NCBI RefSeq assembly: GCF_009687885.1
Contig: NZ_BLAF01000011.1
Span: 145,548 to 209,547, forward strand
DNA from: Acrocarpospora pleiomorpha
GTDB taxonomy: Bacteria > Actinomycetota > Actinomycetes > Streptosporangiales > Streptosporangiaceae
DNA length: 64,000 nucleotides
Reading direction: 5' to 3'
Made by a program: the position numbers and the translations under genes. This document shows positions 35,363 through 43,946 of this stretch, in pieces. The notes beneath the pieces are model-generated. The model was not told the origin of the DNA, searched no databases, and saw nothing but the letters and a program-made list of their open reading frames with translations. Positions within the stretch are counted from its first letter, which is position 1. The number at the start of each line of letters is the position of its first letter.

Positions 35363-36003
35363 CACGACGCACCCTTCGTGTCGGAGGACAGGCCGGCCAG
35401 CAGGTCCGGGTGGCGTTCGAGGATCGGCCAGATGTCGGGCGGCACGACCCGCCCGGCCGCTTCGCGCTCTTTCGCGAAATCGGCCATCATCCGGGCCAGC
35501 TCCCGGTCCGCGCGCGACTCCAGACCGGCCACGCCGGCCAGCGGCACACCGGTGAAGACGCATTTCAGGACGGCCTGCCGGTAGGCCTCGACGGGCAGGT
35601 GGGCGGCGCCGTACCGGCTCATGGCGGCGCCGATCAGGCGGGTGTCGCTGGTGCGCAACGCGTCGCGGACGATCGGCAGCCCGGCTTCCCCGATGCGACC
35701 GGCGTCGTCGAAGGCGGACAGCGACGCCAGCACGGCGAGCCGCTCTCCGGCGTCGCCGTGCGCGTACAGGTCGAACAGGAGCGTGCCGAGCGGCTCGCCG
35801 TCGAGCGGGAGTTCCAGCAGCAGGGTGACCCGGACGACCTGGTCGACGGTCCAGCCGTCGTCCAGCGGGCCCCGGCCGCAACGCCGCCCGGCCGCCGGGA
35901 AGATCGCGAAGATCGCCCCGGCGTCGGCGTGGATCTTGGCGACGGCGGCGTCCAGCCAGCTGACGCCGTCGCCGGTCAAATGCGGGCGAATGGTGGGGAT
36001 CAT
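35362..36003 (-). CDS. eboA: EboA-domain protein
   Basis: A 213-residue alpha-helical protein matching the EboA domain, whose biochemical role is unknown. Typical elements are SRYGAAHLPVEAYRQAVLKCVFTGVPL and ADRELARMMADFAKEREAAGR. The repeated Ala/Leu-rich helices suggest a helical scaffold or HEAT-like fold. It has ATGA and TGATG overlaps with its neighbours. Its presence identifies the operon as ebo-type. Confidence 0.88.
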   Translation of the reverse strand: MIPTIRPHLTGDGVSWLDAAVAKIHADAGAIFAIFPAAGRRCGRGPLDDGWTVDQVVRVTLLLELPLDGEPLGTLLFDLYAHGDAGERLAVLASLSAFDDAGRIGEAGLPIVRDALRTSDTRLIGAAMSRYGAAHLPVEAYRQAVLKCVFTGVPLAGVAGLESRADRELARMMADFAKEREAAGRVVPPDIWPILERHPDLLAGLSSDTKGAS

Positions 36004-36824
36004 GACACCGCCTCTCGGAGGAAACGCAGCGAACGTTCGGCCACGACCGGCGCGGCGTGGCTGTGCCGGGGCAACTCGACGCTGACCAGCCCCTGGTAGC
36101 CGGTCTCGGTCAGCGCGGCCAGCACCGGCGGAAAGTCGATCTCGCCTTCCCCGAACTCCAGGTGCTCGTGCACATCCCGCCGCATATCGTCGATCTGCAC
36201 ATTCACCAGATGGGGCCCAGCCCGCCGGACGGCCTCCGGAACCGAATCCGGCTCATTGCACCGGCAGTGCCCGATATCGAGGGTCAGCCCGAGCCGCGCC
36301 GGCTGCCCGAGCATGCCGCGAAGCCGCTCATACCCGGCGATATCCTCGACGAGCATCCCCGGCTCCGGCTCGAACCCCAGCGTGACCCCACACGTCTCCG
36401 CCTCGACGAGTACGGCTTCGACACCTTTGGCTAGGTTGTCCCAGCCATCCTGAACCCCAGACGGACGCGTACCACTCCAGAAGGAGACGGCCTCCGCTCC
36501 CAGCTCGGCCGCGACCCTGACAGCCCGCCGAAGCAGATCCACCCGGGGAGCGGCCTGGTCCGGCGGATGCACCAGCGTGGGGTGATGCTTGTGCACCGGA
36601 TCGAGCACGTAACGCCCGCCGGTCTCGATCACCAGGCTCAGATTGAGCCGATCCAGCCAGCGGCCGACCTGGGCGATCCTCCGGGACACGAACGGCCCGT
36701 AGGGGTCAAGGTGACCGCTGTCCAAGGTGAGCGCGACACCCTCATAGCCAAGGTCGGCGATGACGACGAGCGCGTCCGACAATCGATGGTTCGCGAACCC
36801 GTTGGTGCCATATCCGAACCTCAT
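36000..36824 (-). CDS. Sugar phosphate isomerase/epimerase-type TIM barrel
   Basis: A 274-residue xylose-isomerase-like TIM barrel. Metal ligands are in LGFEPEPGMLVED, GLTLDIGHCRCNEP and the C-terminal SVELPRHSHAAP. It is distinct from, though related in fold to, the EboE-like protein. It probably isomerises or epimerises the cyclitol or sugar intermediate. The gene overlaps the prenyltransferase stop and the EboA start (both ATGA). Confidence 0.85.
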   Translation of the reverse strand: MRFGYGTNGFANHRLSDALVVIADLGYEGVALTLDSGHLDPYGPFVSRRIAQVGRWLDRLNLSLVIETGGRYVLDPVHKHHPTLVHPPDQAAPRVDLLRRAVRVAAELGAEAVSFWSGTRPSGVQDGWDNLAKGVEAVLVEAETCGVTLGFEPEPGMLVEDIAGYERLRGMLGQPARLGLTLDIGHCRCNEPDSVPEAVRRAGPHLVNVQIDDMRRDVHEHLEFGEGEIDFPPVLAALTETGYQGLVSVELPRHSHAAPVVAERSLRFLREAVS

Positions 36825-37651
36825 GTCGGCGACACCTTCTTGGCGAGATTCGCCGCCACCGGATGCGCCGCCGCCAGTGCGAGGGCGGGCGCGAGGCGTC
36901 CGCTCCCGGCGGTGAGCGCGGCCTGCAACGGCAGGAGCCCGATGATGCTGCGCCCGACCGCCGAGCGGGTGAGTTTGGCGTCGCCGCTGCGGGCCGCCGC
37001 CAGCTGCGGACGCCCGACCAGCGCCGCGTAACCGGCGAGCAGCCCGAATCCGGCGAGTTTCGCCAGCCGGTCGCCGCCCTTGGCGATGTGCCAGGCGGCG
37101 AGCCCGGCCGCCACGCCCGTCGCGGCCAGGGTGACGGCGGATCGAACCGTCGACCCGCCGTTCACCTCACCCCGGCTGAGCGTGGTGACGCCCAGCGTGT
37201 GCGCGGCCACCGACGCCGCCGCCAGCGGGCTGGTCGAAGGCCCGCCGAGCAGCACGTCCAGCCCGCGCGCGGCGGCCATCGCGACCGGCCCGAGGACCGT
37301 GTCCTTCAAGCCCATGTCGTACGCCCAGACCACCCCGGCCAGACCGGTGGCGACACCGAGACCCCGGCGGCCACCGGAGAGCCCGGCGAGCCCGACCCCC
37401 GCGGCGGTCAGACCCACGGCGACGGCGAGCGCCTGCCCCGGCTGGATCCGCCCGGACGGAATCGGCCGCTCGGGCCGTTCCCGCGCGTCGAGCTCCCGGT
37501 CGGCGTAGTCGTTGAGCGCCATCCCAGCCCAGTACAGGCACACCGACGACGCGGCAAGCCCAGGCTGCATCGACCCGCCCGCGACCGTGTCGCCCGGCAC
37601 CGTCAGCGCCGCCGGAGCCCGGACGAGCTGGGTTAACGAGGCGAGGTCCAT
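36821..37651 (-). CDS. eboC: UbiA-type prenyltransferase (EboC / SCO3242 family)
   Basis: A 276-residue membrane prenyltransferase with seven or more hydrophobic segments. The first aspartate-rich motif NDYADRELDAR (residues about 47-57) is followed by ERPERPIPSG, the UbiA signature. A second motif YDMGLKDT lies near 117. It should transfer an isoprenoid from its diphosphate to a polar acceptor at the membrane. It directly follows the inositol-phosphate-synthase-like gene (TGATG overlap), and family members of the SCO3242 type are found beside such a synthase. The acceptor may thus be an inositol-like cyclitol, an inference. Confidence 0.9.
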   Translation of the reverse strand: MDLASLTQLVRAPAALTVPGDTVAGGSMQPGLAASSVCLYWAGMALNDYADRELDARERPERPIPSGRIQPGQALAVAVGLTAAGVGLAGLSGGRRGLGVATGLAGVVWAYDMGLKDTVLGPVAMAAARGLDVLLGGPSTSPLAAASVAAHTLGVTTLSRGEVNGGSTVRSAVTLAATGVAAGLAAWHIAKGGDRLAKLAGFGLLAGYAALVGRPQLAAARSGDAKLTRSAVGRSIIGLLPLQAALTAGSGRLAPALALAAAHPVAANLAKKVSPT

Positions 37652-38781
37652 CACTCCCCCAGCCACTGGCGGAGCGTCTCGTACTGCGCGTGCAACCGAT
37701 GCTCGTCACTCCCGACCGGATCCTTGAAGAAGAACCCGAACTCGGCCACCGGCCCGGCCACCCCGCGCTCGTGCGCCCGCGCCATCAACCGCGCCAGATC
37801 CAGCACCAGCGGCGCGGCCAGCGCCGAGTCGCACCCCTGCCAGGTGAACTGCATCGACATCCGCACCCCGAGGAACCCGTCGAAGGTGATGTGATCCCAG
37901 GCCGTCTTCCAGTCACCCAGATGCGGCACGTTGTCGATGTGGGTACGCCCCTCCACCGGATGCCCGAGGATCTCGGCCAGCGCCCGGTCCTTGGAGATGA
38001 GCTTGCTCTCCCCCGCCGCCGGGTCGGCCAGCGTCGCGCCGTCCCCGCCGCCCAGCAGGTTGGTCCCCGACCAGGACCGCACCGCCAGCCCCCGCACCGC
38101 GAACATCGGCGCGAGCGCGGTCTTGACCAGCGTCTCGCCGGTCTTGGCGTCACTCCCGGCGTACGGCAGCCCGCGCCGCCTGGCCAGCTCGTCCAGGGCG
38201 GGTAACCGGGCGCCCGTGGAGGGAGTGAAGTCGACATACGGGCAACCGGCGCTGAGCGCCGCGTAGGCGTACAGCGACGAGGGCGGAAGCACCGGAATGT
38301 CGCCCTCCAGCGCCCGCTCCAGCGCCTCCAGGCTGAGATGCGCGGGATCGGGAGCCGCGGGCGGCTCCGTGGAGGAGACGTTGATGACGATCACGCGGGC
38401 CAGGCCCCGGCGTTCCCGGAACTCGGCCAGGTCGCCGATGAGCCGCCGGGCCACCGCGCCCTGCGGACCTCCTTCGGTGGCCCCGGGCCGGATCTCGCTG
38501 TCGGCCGCGTCCAGCGCGGGCCGGACCAGTTCGGCCAGCGGGGGCGGGATCACCCCGGACCGGGTCAGCTCCTCGGCCCGCTTGGTGAGCGGCGTGCTGG
38601 TGACATCATGTCCACCGAACACGAGATGCCCGAATCCCGGCAGTCCGTGACCCCGGAACTCAGGCGATTCAGTAACACATCCAATCGGCGGGGCGAGCCC
38701 GGCCCGCAGAGCTGCCGCGCCCGCGACGACCGTCGTCGCCACCGAGCCTCGCGCCCCGATTAGCCAAATCCCGACCATCAT
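37651..38781 (-). CDS. Inositol-3-phosphate synthase-like enzyme heading the ebo-type operon
   Basis: A 376-residue MIPS family protein. NAD-binding GARGSVATTVVAGA is at residues about 9-22. The signature SDAKTGETLVKTALAPMF (family usually GDDFKSGQT) is near 208, SGTNLLGGGDGATL near 240, and the C-terminal CDSALAAPLVLDLARL. Length is normal. It converts a hexose 6-phosphate to a cyclic polyol phosphate in an NAD-dependent redox-neutral reaction. Its divergence from primary-metabolism Ino1 suggests a specialised product. No Shine-Dalgarno precedes the two tandem ATGs (38781, 38778); translation appears coupled to a 12-codon leader whose stop overlaps them. Confidence 0.88.
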   Translation of the reverse strand: MMVGIWLIGARGSVATTVVAGAAALRAGLAPPIGCVTESPEFRGHGLPGFGHLVFGGHDVTSTPLTKRAEELTRSGVIPPPLAELVRPALDAADSEIRPGATEGGPQGAVARRLIGDLAEFRERRGLARVIVINVSSTEPPAAPDPAHLSLEALERALEGDIPVLPPSSLYAYAALSAGCPYVDFTPSTGARLPALDELARRRGLPYAGSDAKTGETLVKTALAPMFAVRGLAVRSWSGTNLLGGGDGATLADPAAGESKLISKDRALAEILGHPVEGRTHIDNVPHLGDWKTAWDHITFDGFLGVRMSMQFTWQGCDSALAAPLVLDLARLMARAHERGVAGPVAEFGFFFKDPVGSDEHRLHAQYETLRQWLGE

Positions 38782-38816
38782 GACGACTGGCGGGAAGAGG
38801 AGACGTGGTGAGACAT
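38778..38816 (-). CDS. 12-residue leader peptide coupled to the ebo-type operon
   Basis: A short frame MSHHVSSSRQSS begins at the ATG at 38816, preceded by AGGAAAGGAAGTTCC, by far the best ribosome site in the area. Its TGA overlaps the start ATGs of the inositol-phosphate-synthase-like gene. The operon's first big gene has no ribosome site of its own, so this leader probably loads ribosomes for it. It may also serve as a sensor or attenuator of Ser/His/Arg supply or of transcript structure. Confidence 0.55.
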   Translation of the reverse strand: MSHHVSSSRQSS

Positions 38817-38829
38817 GGAACTTCCTTTC

Positions 38830-38851
38830 CTGACATGAATCGATCTGTCAG
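38830..38851. promoter_or_regulatory. Inverted repeat CTGACA-N10-TGTCAG, operator-like
   Basis: Arms CTGACA (38830) and TGTCAG (38846) with a 10-base spacer lie just upstream of the leader's ribosome site. Position and symmetry fit a regulator-binding site for the ebo-type operon. The regulator is unknown. Confidence 0.45.
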
Positions 38852-38948
38852 GCAAGGCGCGCGCCGACGCGCTTGTTGCCGGGTCCTGCGGTCGTGCGGA
38901 TACCACAAGTCGCCGGACGGGGTGCCGCCGCCGGCTGGTACTGCAATC

Positions 38949-38985
38949 GGGCAGTGTGAACTCAACTGCGAACTACACACTGCCC
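38949..38985. terminator. Hairpin over the ROK gene stop codon
   Basis: A 10-bp perfect inverted repeat (GGGCAGTGTG ... CACACTGCCC) has the ROK gene's TAG stop in its loop (17 bases). It would terminate the sugar operon before the ebo-type operon's promoter. Confidence 0.55.
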
Positions 38986-40262
38986 ATGGACGAGCGCGCG
39001 GCCGGCGCGAAGCCGATCGCGGCGGGATCGTCCATGATGTGATCGACAACCATGCTCGCGGCGCCGCGGGAAGCGGCGCCGAAACCAAGGTTAGAGGCGA
39101 GGAACCGGCAACGGGCCGCCGGGCCCGCCACCACGAGGCGTTCCAGCTCGGCTTGCGCGGGCGGGATGAGCCGCTCGGCCAGCCGGGCGAAATATCCGCC
39201 GATCACGATCACTCTCGGGTTGAAGAGGTTGACCAGGATCGAGCCGCCGAGCCCGAGCCATCTGCCTACCTCCGCGACGGCGGCCAGCGTGCGCGGTTCG
39301 CCCGCCGCCAGAGCTCTGGAGATCTCCTTCACGCGTACCTCGGGGTCGGGGGACGCTGCCGCGCCCTGCCCGTACGCCCGATCCGGGGTGACGGCCCGCA
39401 CCAGCGCGGCGAGCCCCACCTTGGTCTCCCAGCAGCCGGTACGGCCGCAGCCGCAGCGCCGCCCCGCCGGGTTGACCGGCAGGTGGCCGACCTCCCCGGA
39501 GAAGCCGTCGGCGCCGCGGAGCAATCGCCCGCCCACCATGATGCCGCCGCCGACGCCGACCTCACCGGTGAGGTAGACCATGTCGGGGGTCCCCGCCGCC
39601 ACGCCCGAGGTGTACTCGGCCAGGGCGGACAGGTTGGCGTCGTTGTCCACGCCGACGGGGGCGCGGAAGCCGCCGAGTTCGGCGCGGAACCGCTCGGCGA
39701 GCGGCAGGTCGTCCCAGCCGAGGTTGGGGGCCAGGGTGACCACGCCGGGGCCGATGTCGACCAGGCCGGGGACCGCGACCACGATCCCGCCGGGGGCGGC
39801 GCCGGCCCTGCGCATCTCGGCGATGGCCTTCCTGGCGACCCGGCCGAGCTCCACCAGGGAGCGGTCGGGGCCCTCGCCCATCGCGTCGAAGCCGATCCGC
39901 CGCTCCACCAGGACCCGGCCCCCCAGGTCGATGCCGTGGACGGCGATGTAGTCGACGTTGATCTCCAGGCCGAGCGCGCCCACGTGCGAGCCGTCCAGCG
40001 CGACGTCCCGGCGCGGGCGGCCGATGGCCCCGGCCCTGGCCGTGCCGAGCTCGCGGACCAGGCCGCGTTCGATGAGCTCGGCCATCAGGCTGGAGACGGT
40101 GGCCCGGTGCAGGCCGGTCGCGTCCGCCACGTCGGAGCGGGAGCACGAGCCCTCGTCCCGCAGGTGGCGCAGCACCAGGGAGAGGTTGGCCCGGCGAAGG
40201 GAGGCGTGTCCCACCGGTTGCGCCCTGGGGAGCGCGGTCCGGATGGAGGGTTGTCGCGACAC
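38973..40262 (-). CDS. ROK-family transcriptional repressor
   Basis: A 429-residue ROK repressor. The N-terminal winged HTH has SRSDVADATGLHRATVSSLM. The sugar-kinase-like domain has VAVPGLVDIGPGVV, GEVGVGGGIMVGG and the zinc motif CGCGRTGCWE. It probably senses the sugar or sugar phosphate of the adjoining ABC importer and represses it. The GTG at 40262 is chosen because GAGGGGAG lies just upstream. It is downstream of the importer genes on the same strand. Confidence 0.92.
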   Translation of the reverse strand: MSRQPSIRTALPRAQPVGHASLRRANLSLVLRHLRDEGSCSRSDVADATGLHRATVSSLMAELIERGLVRELGTARAGAIGRPRRDVALDGSHVGALGLEINVDYIAVHGIDLGGRVLVERRIGFDAMGEGPDRSLVELGRVARKAIAEMRRAGAAPGGIVVAVPGLVDIGPGVVTLAPNLGWDDLPLAERFRAELGGFRAPVGVDNDANLSALAEYTSGVAAGTPDMVYLTGEVGVGGGIMVGGRLLRGADGFSGEVGHLPVNPAGRRCGCGRTGCWETKVGLAALVRAVTPDRAYGQGAAASPDPEVRVKEISRALAAGEPRTLAAVAEVGRWLGLGGSILVNLFNPRVIVIGGYFARLAERLIPPAQAELERLVVAGPAARCRFLASNLGFGAASRGAASMVVDHIMDDPAAIGFAPAARSSMGSV

Positions 40263-40300
40263 GTCACTCCCCTCTTTGTTTTTATTGGAGATCAATTAAC

Positions 40301-40314
40301 CGTGTTATAACACG
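40301..40314. promoter_or_regulatory. 14-bp perfect palindrome upstream of the ROK gene
   Basis: CGTGTTATAACACG is a perfect palindrome 39 bases before the ROK start codon, in an unusually AT-rich gap. It is a likely operator, perhaps for autoregulation by ROK. Confidence 0.6.
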
Positions 40315-40365
40315 TGCAAACTCTGCCCGACATCCCCATGAAATATCACAAATTCGCATCATGGG

Positions 40366-41379
40366 TTAGTCCTGGGCCCGTCCGCCGGCCAGGCGGCTGA
40401 TCATGAGGGCCACCAGGATGATCGCGCCGTACACGAGCTGCTTCCACTCGCCGGGCACGCCCTTGAGGGTGAGGATGTTCTCCACCAGGCCGATCACCAG
40501 GACGCCGGTGAGCGCGCCCAGGATGGTGCCCTTGCCGCCGTCCATGCTGACGCCGCCGATGACCGCCGCGGCGAAGACCATGAAGATCCAGCCGACGCCC
40601 TGGTTGGCGCTGATGCCGCCCAGGCGGCCGGTCTCCAGGACGCCGGCGAGCGCGGCCAGGGTGCCGCCGACGATGAAGACCACCCAGAGCACGCGCTCCA
40701 CCCGGATGCCCGCCGCCCTGGCCGCGTCGGCGTTGCCGCCGATGGCGTACAGGGAGCGGCCGGCGCGGAAGTAGCCGAGCGCGGCGATTCCGGCGGCGAA
40801 CAGGACGCCGGTGATCCAGACGGCGGCGGGCAGGCCGAGCCAGTTGGCCCCGCCGAGATACGTGAACGACTCGGGCAGCGCGAACAGGCTCTTGCCGCCG
40901 GTCAGGCCGAGCTGCAGGCCGTGCACGACGATCAGCATGGCCAGCGTGACCACGAACGCCGACAGCTGGAAGCGCAGGATCAGGAACCCGTTGAAGGCCC
41001 CGATCGCGGCGCCGATGAGCAGGCACAGCGGGATCGCCAGCGCGGCGGGGATCTCCAGGCCGAAGCCCCCGGCCGAGACCGGGATGACGAACATGACCGC
41101 CACCGCCGGGGCCATGCCGACCGTGGACTCCAGCGACAGGTCGAACTTGCCCGCGATCAGGATGAGCGCCTCGGCGAGCACCACCAGCGCCAGCGCGGAC
41201 TGCTGCTGGAGCACGTTGGTGAGGTTGCCGGGGGTGAGGAAGACCGGGTCCACGAAGGATCCGGCGATGAGCAGCACCACGATCACCGGGACCAGCGTGA
41301 GGTCGCGGAACCTGCCCAGTCGCAGCCCGGCTCCCGGACGGGCGAGGGTCCGCCGGTCGGACATGGCTGAGTCCGTCAT
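40366..41379 (-). CDS. Sugar ABC transporter permease, RbsC type
   Basis: A 337-residue BPD_transp_2-family permease with about ten hydrophobic segments. It has QQQSALALVVLAEALILIAGKFDLSLES (the RbsC/XylH family signature) and AIGGNADAARAAGIRVERV (the conserved cytoplasmic loop). The family imports pentoses, hexoses and deoxyhexoses. Its start overlaps the ATPase stop (ATGA). Confidence 0.93.
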   Translation of the reverse strand: MTDSAMSDRRTLARPGAGLRLGRFRDLTLVPVIVVLLIAGSFVDPVFLTPGNLTNVLQQQSALALVVLAEALILIAGKFDLSLESTVGMAPAVAVMFVIPVSAGGFGLEIPAALAIPLCLLIGAAIGAFNGFLILRFQLSAFVVTLAMLIVVHGLQLGLTGGKSLFALPESFTYLGGANWLGLPAAVWITGVLFAAGIAALGYFRAGRSLYAIGGNADAARAAGIRVERVLWVVFIVGGTLAALAGVLETGRLGGISANQGVGWIFMVFAAAVIGGVSMDGGKGTILGALTGVLVIGLVENILTLKGVPGEWKQLVYGAIILVALMISRLAGGRAQD

Positions 41380-42875
41380 GAGGAGATACCTTCCATCGCC
41401 GCCACGAGCTCGCTGTCGGTCCAGCCGCGTGGCAATTCCTTCGTCACTCTGCCGTGGAACATGACCAGCACCCGATCGCAGATGCGCAGGTCGTCCAGCT
41501 CGTCGGAGACCAGCACCGCGCCCGCGCCACGGGCGGCGGCGTCCTCCACCGAGCCGAGCAGCGCCCGCTTGGCCTTGATGTCCACCCCGGCGGTCGGGTT
41601 GATGACCACCAGCGCGGACGGGTCGTCGGCCAGCGCGCGGGCCAGCACGACCTTCTGCGCGTTGCCGCCGGACAGGTCGCCGACCGGCTGGTCGGGCCCG
41701 GTGGTCTTGATGTCCAGCTGCTCGATCATGCCCTCCGCCCGGGTACGGCGGCGCGCCGAGGAGATCGTGCCGAACCGCCCCAGCTTGTGGGCGATCGGCA
41801 TGGTGGCGTTCTCCCCGATCGACAGCAGCGGGACGAAGCCCTGGTGGTGCCGGTCCTGCGGCACGAACCCGAGCCCGGCCTTCAGCGCCGCGGGCACGTC
41901 GCCCAGGCGCGGCGAAACGCCGTTGACGATGATCGTGCCGGTGTCGGGGCGGCGCAGGCCGACCAGGCTCTCGGCCAGACCTACCTTGCCGCTGCTGCCG
42001 GAACCGGCGAGTCCGACGATCTCCCCGCCCCGGACCTGGAGGTCCACGTCGTGGAAACGGCCGGCCAGGCCGAGGCCGGAGACCGCGAGCACGACCGGGG
42101 ACTTGGCCTTCACCTTGCGGGCGCGGGCCTGGTAGGCGACGGCGGCCTCGCCGGTCATCGCGGCCACCAGGGCGTCGTGCGGCAGGTCCGGCACGGGGCT
42201 GGTGATCACGTGTTTGGCGTCCCGGAAGACGGTGACCGTCTGGCAGACCTCGTAGACCTCTTCCAGGTGGTGCGAGATGAACATCATCGTGACGCCCTGC
42301 TCGCGCAGGGCCCGCATGCGGTCGAACAGGCGGCTGATGGCCGGGCCGTCCAGCTGCGCGGTGGGCTCGTCGAGGATGATGAATCGCGCGCCGAAGGAGA
42401 GCGCCCGGGCGATCTCGACCAGCTGGCGCTGCTCGATGCTCAGGTCGCCCGCCTGGCTGCCGGCGTCGATGGCCACGCCGTACTGGTCGAGGACGTTCTG
42501 GGCACGGGCCCGCAGGGCGCGCCAGTTGATCAGGCGGCCCCCCTCGGTCTGGCGGTTGATGAACAGGTTCTCCGCGACCGTGAGGGCCGGGATGATGGTC
42601 GAGCGCTGGTAGACGCAGGCGACCTTGCTCCGCCAGGCGTCGCGGTCGGCGAGCGCGGGCGCGGGCTCGCCCGCGAAGAGCACCTCGCCCTGGTCGGGGC
42701 GCTGCAGGCCGGTGAGGATGGAGACGAGCGTGGACTTGCCCGCCCCGTTCCTGCCGACCAGGGCGTGGGTCTGACCGGCGCTGATGGTGATGCCGGCGTT
42801 GTCGAGGGCGACGGTGGGGCCGAAGCGCTTGGTGATACCGCGCGCCTCGACCACCCCCAATTCAGTAGATGTCAT
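41376..42875 (-). CDS. Sugar ABC transporter ATPase, RbsA type
   Basis: A 499-residue protein with two ATPase domains, as in RbsA/MglA of sugar importers. The first has GRNGAGKSTLVSILTG, the degenerate signature LSIEQRQLVEIARAL and Walker B FIILDEPTAQLD. The second has a modified Walker A (GLAGSGSSGKVGLAESLVG) and the signature LSGGNAQKVVLARAL, the usual asymmetry. The start overlaps the binding-protein stop (TAATG). Confidence 0.94.
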   Translation of the reverse strand: MTSTELGVVEARGITKRFGPTVALDNAGITISAGQTHALVGRNGAGKSTLVSILTGLQRPDQGEVLFAGEPAPALADRDAWRSKVACVYQRSTIIPALTVAENLFINRQTEGGRLINWRALRARAQNVLDQYGVAIDAGSQAGDLSIEQRQLVEIARALSFGARFIILDEPTAQLDGPAISRLFDRMRALREQGVTMMFISHHLEEVYEVCQTVTVFRDAKHVITSPVPDLPHDALVAAMTGEAAVAYQARARKVKAKSPVVLAVSGLGLAGRFHDVDLQVRGGEIVGLAGSGSSGKVGLAESLVGLRRPDTGTIIVNGVSPRLGDVPAALKAGLGFVPQDRHHQGFVPLLSIGENATMPIAHKLGRFGTISSARRRTRAEGMIEQLDIKTTGPDQPVGDLSGGNAQKVVLARALADDPSALVVINPTAGVDIKAKRALLGSVEDAAARGAGAVLVSDELDDLRICDRVLVMFHGRVTKELPRGWTDSELVAAMEGISS

Positions 42876-43933
42876 TACTTGACCTGATTGCCCCAGAGGT
42901 TGGGGTCGTCAACGTTGTCCTTGGTGACGAGAGGGGCGGGCAGCTGGTCCTCCATGCCGTTGGGCAGCTGGATGATCGTGCTGTCGTGGTCGGTCGGACC
43001 GGCCTGGAAGGTCTTGCCCTCGATCGCGGCCTTGGCGTAGAAGAGCGCGTACTTGGCGTAGAGGTCGGCGGGCTGGGACACGGTGGCGTCGATCTCACCG
43101 GCCCGGATCGCGGCGAACTCCTGCGGGATGCCGTCGTTGGAGACCACGAAGATGTGCTTGGGGTCGGTCGGCGGCACGAGCAGGTTCTTGGACTTCAGCA
43201 CCTGCAGGGTGGGGGCCAGGTGCACGCCGCCGGCGTGCATGTAGACGCCCTTGATGTCGGGGTGCTGCTCCAGGCGGGTCTGCAGCATGGAGGCGGCCTT
43301 GGTGCCCTCCCACTCGGTGGGCTCCTCGAAGACGGTGATGCCGGGGAACTTGGTCTTCATGCAGTCCCGGAACGCCTCGGCCCGGTCGCGGCCGTTGATC
43401 GAGGAGAGCGCGCCCATCAGCTGCACGACCTTGCCGGTGCCGCCGAGCTTCTCGCCGAGGAACTCGCAGGCCTTCGTGCCGTACGCCTTGTTGTCGGCGC
43501 GCACGACCATGTAGACGTTGCCCTTGTCGGGGCGGGTGTCCACGGTGACCACCGGGATCTTCTGGCTGCTCAGCTGGTCCAGGGTGGCGGCGATGGCGCC
43601 GGTGTCCTGGGGAGCCATGATCATGGCCTTGGCGCCCTGGCTGACCAGCGCCTGGGTGTTGGCCACCAGCTTCGCGATGTCGTTCTGCGAGTTGGTCGGG
43701 GGCATCAGGTCGACGCCCTGCTCGGTGGCCAGCTGCGGGACGTACTTGTTATAGGAGTTCCAGAAGTCGGAGTCGGCGCGCGGGAAGTCCACGCCCACCT
43801 TGCCCCCGGCGGCCGCGGCGGGCGCCGACGCGGCGCCGCTGCCGGCCGTCGTGGGAGCGGGGTCCGCGGACCCGCAAGCGGCGAGCGCCAGCGCGAGCAG
43901 GGTGACGCTCGCCGCGACAGATAGGTTTCTCAT
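42875..43933 (-). CDS. Sugar ABC transporter substrate-binding lipoprotein (RbsB/periplasmic-binding family)
   Basis: A 352-residue preprotein. A signal peptide with lipobox ALAACG (Cys at about 20) is followed by a Pro/Ala linker and a Peripla_BP_4-type domain (FWNSYNKYVPQLATEQGVDL, ALVSQGAKAMIMAPQDTGAI, VVSNDGIPQEFAAIRAGEIDATVSQ). It should bind a sugar or sugar acid extracellularly. It follows the L-fuconate dehydratase gene by 13 bases on the same strand, suggesting the ligand is L-fucose or a related sugar. Confidence 0.92.
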   Translation of the reverse strand: MRNLSVAASVTLLALALAACGSADPAPTTAGSGAASAPAAAAGGKVGVDFPRADSDFWNSYNKYVPQLATEQGVDLMPPTNSQNDIAKLVANTQALVSQGAKAMIMAPQDTGAIAATLDQLSSQKIPVVTVDTRPDKGNVYMVVRADNKAYGTKACEFLGEKLGGTGKVVQLMGALSSINGRDRAEAFRDCMKTKFPGITVFEEPTEWEGTKAASMLQTRLEQHPDIKGVYMHAGGVHLAPTLQVLKSKNLLVPPTDPKHIFVVSNDGIPQEFAAIRAGEIDATVSQPADLYAKYALFYAKAAIEGKTFQAGPTDHDSTIIQLPNGMEDQLPAPLVTKDNVDDPNLWGNQVK

Positions 43934-43946
43934 GCCGATTTGCCTT

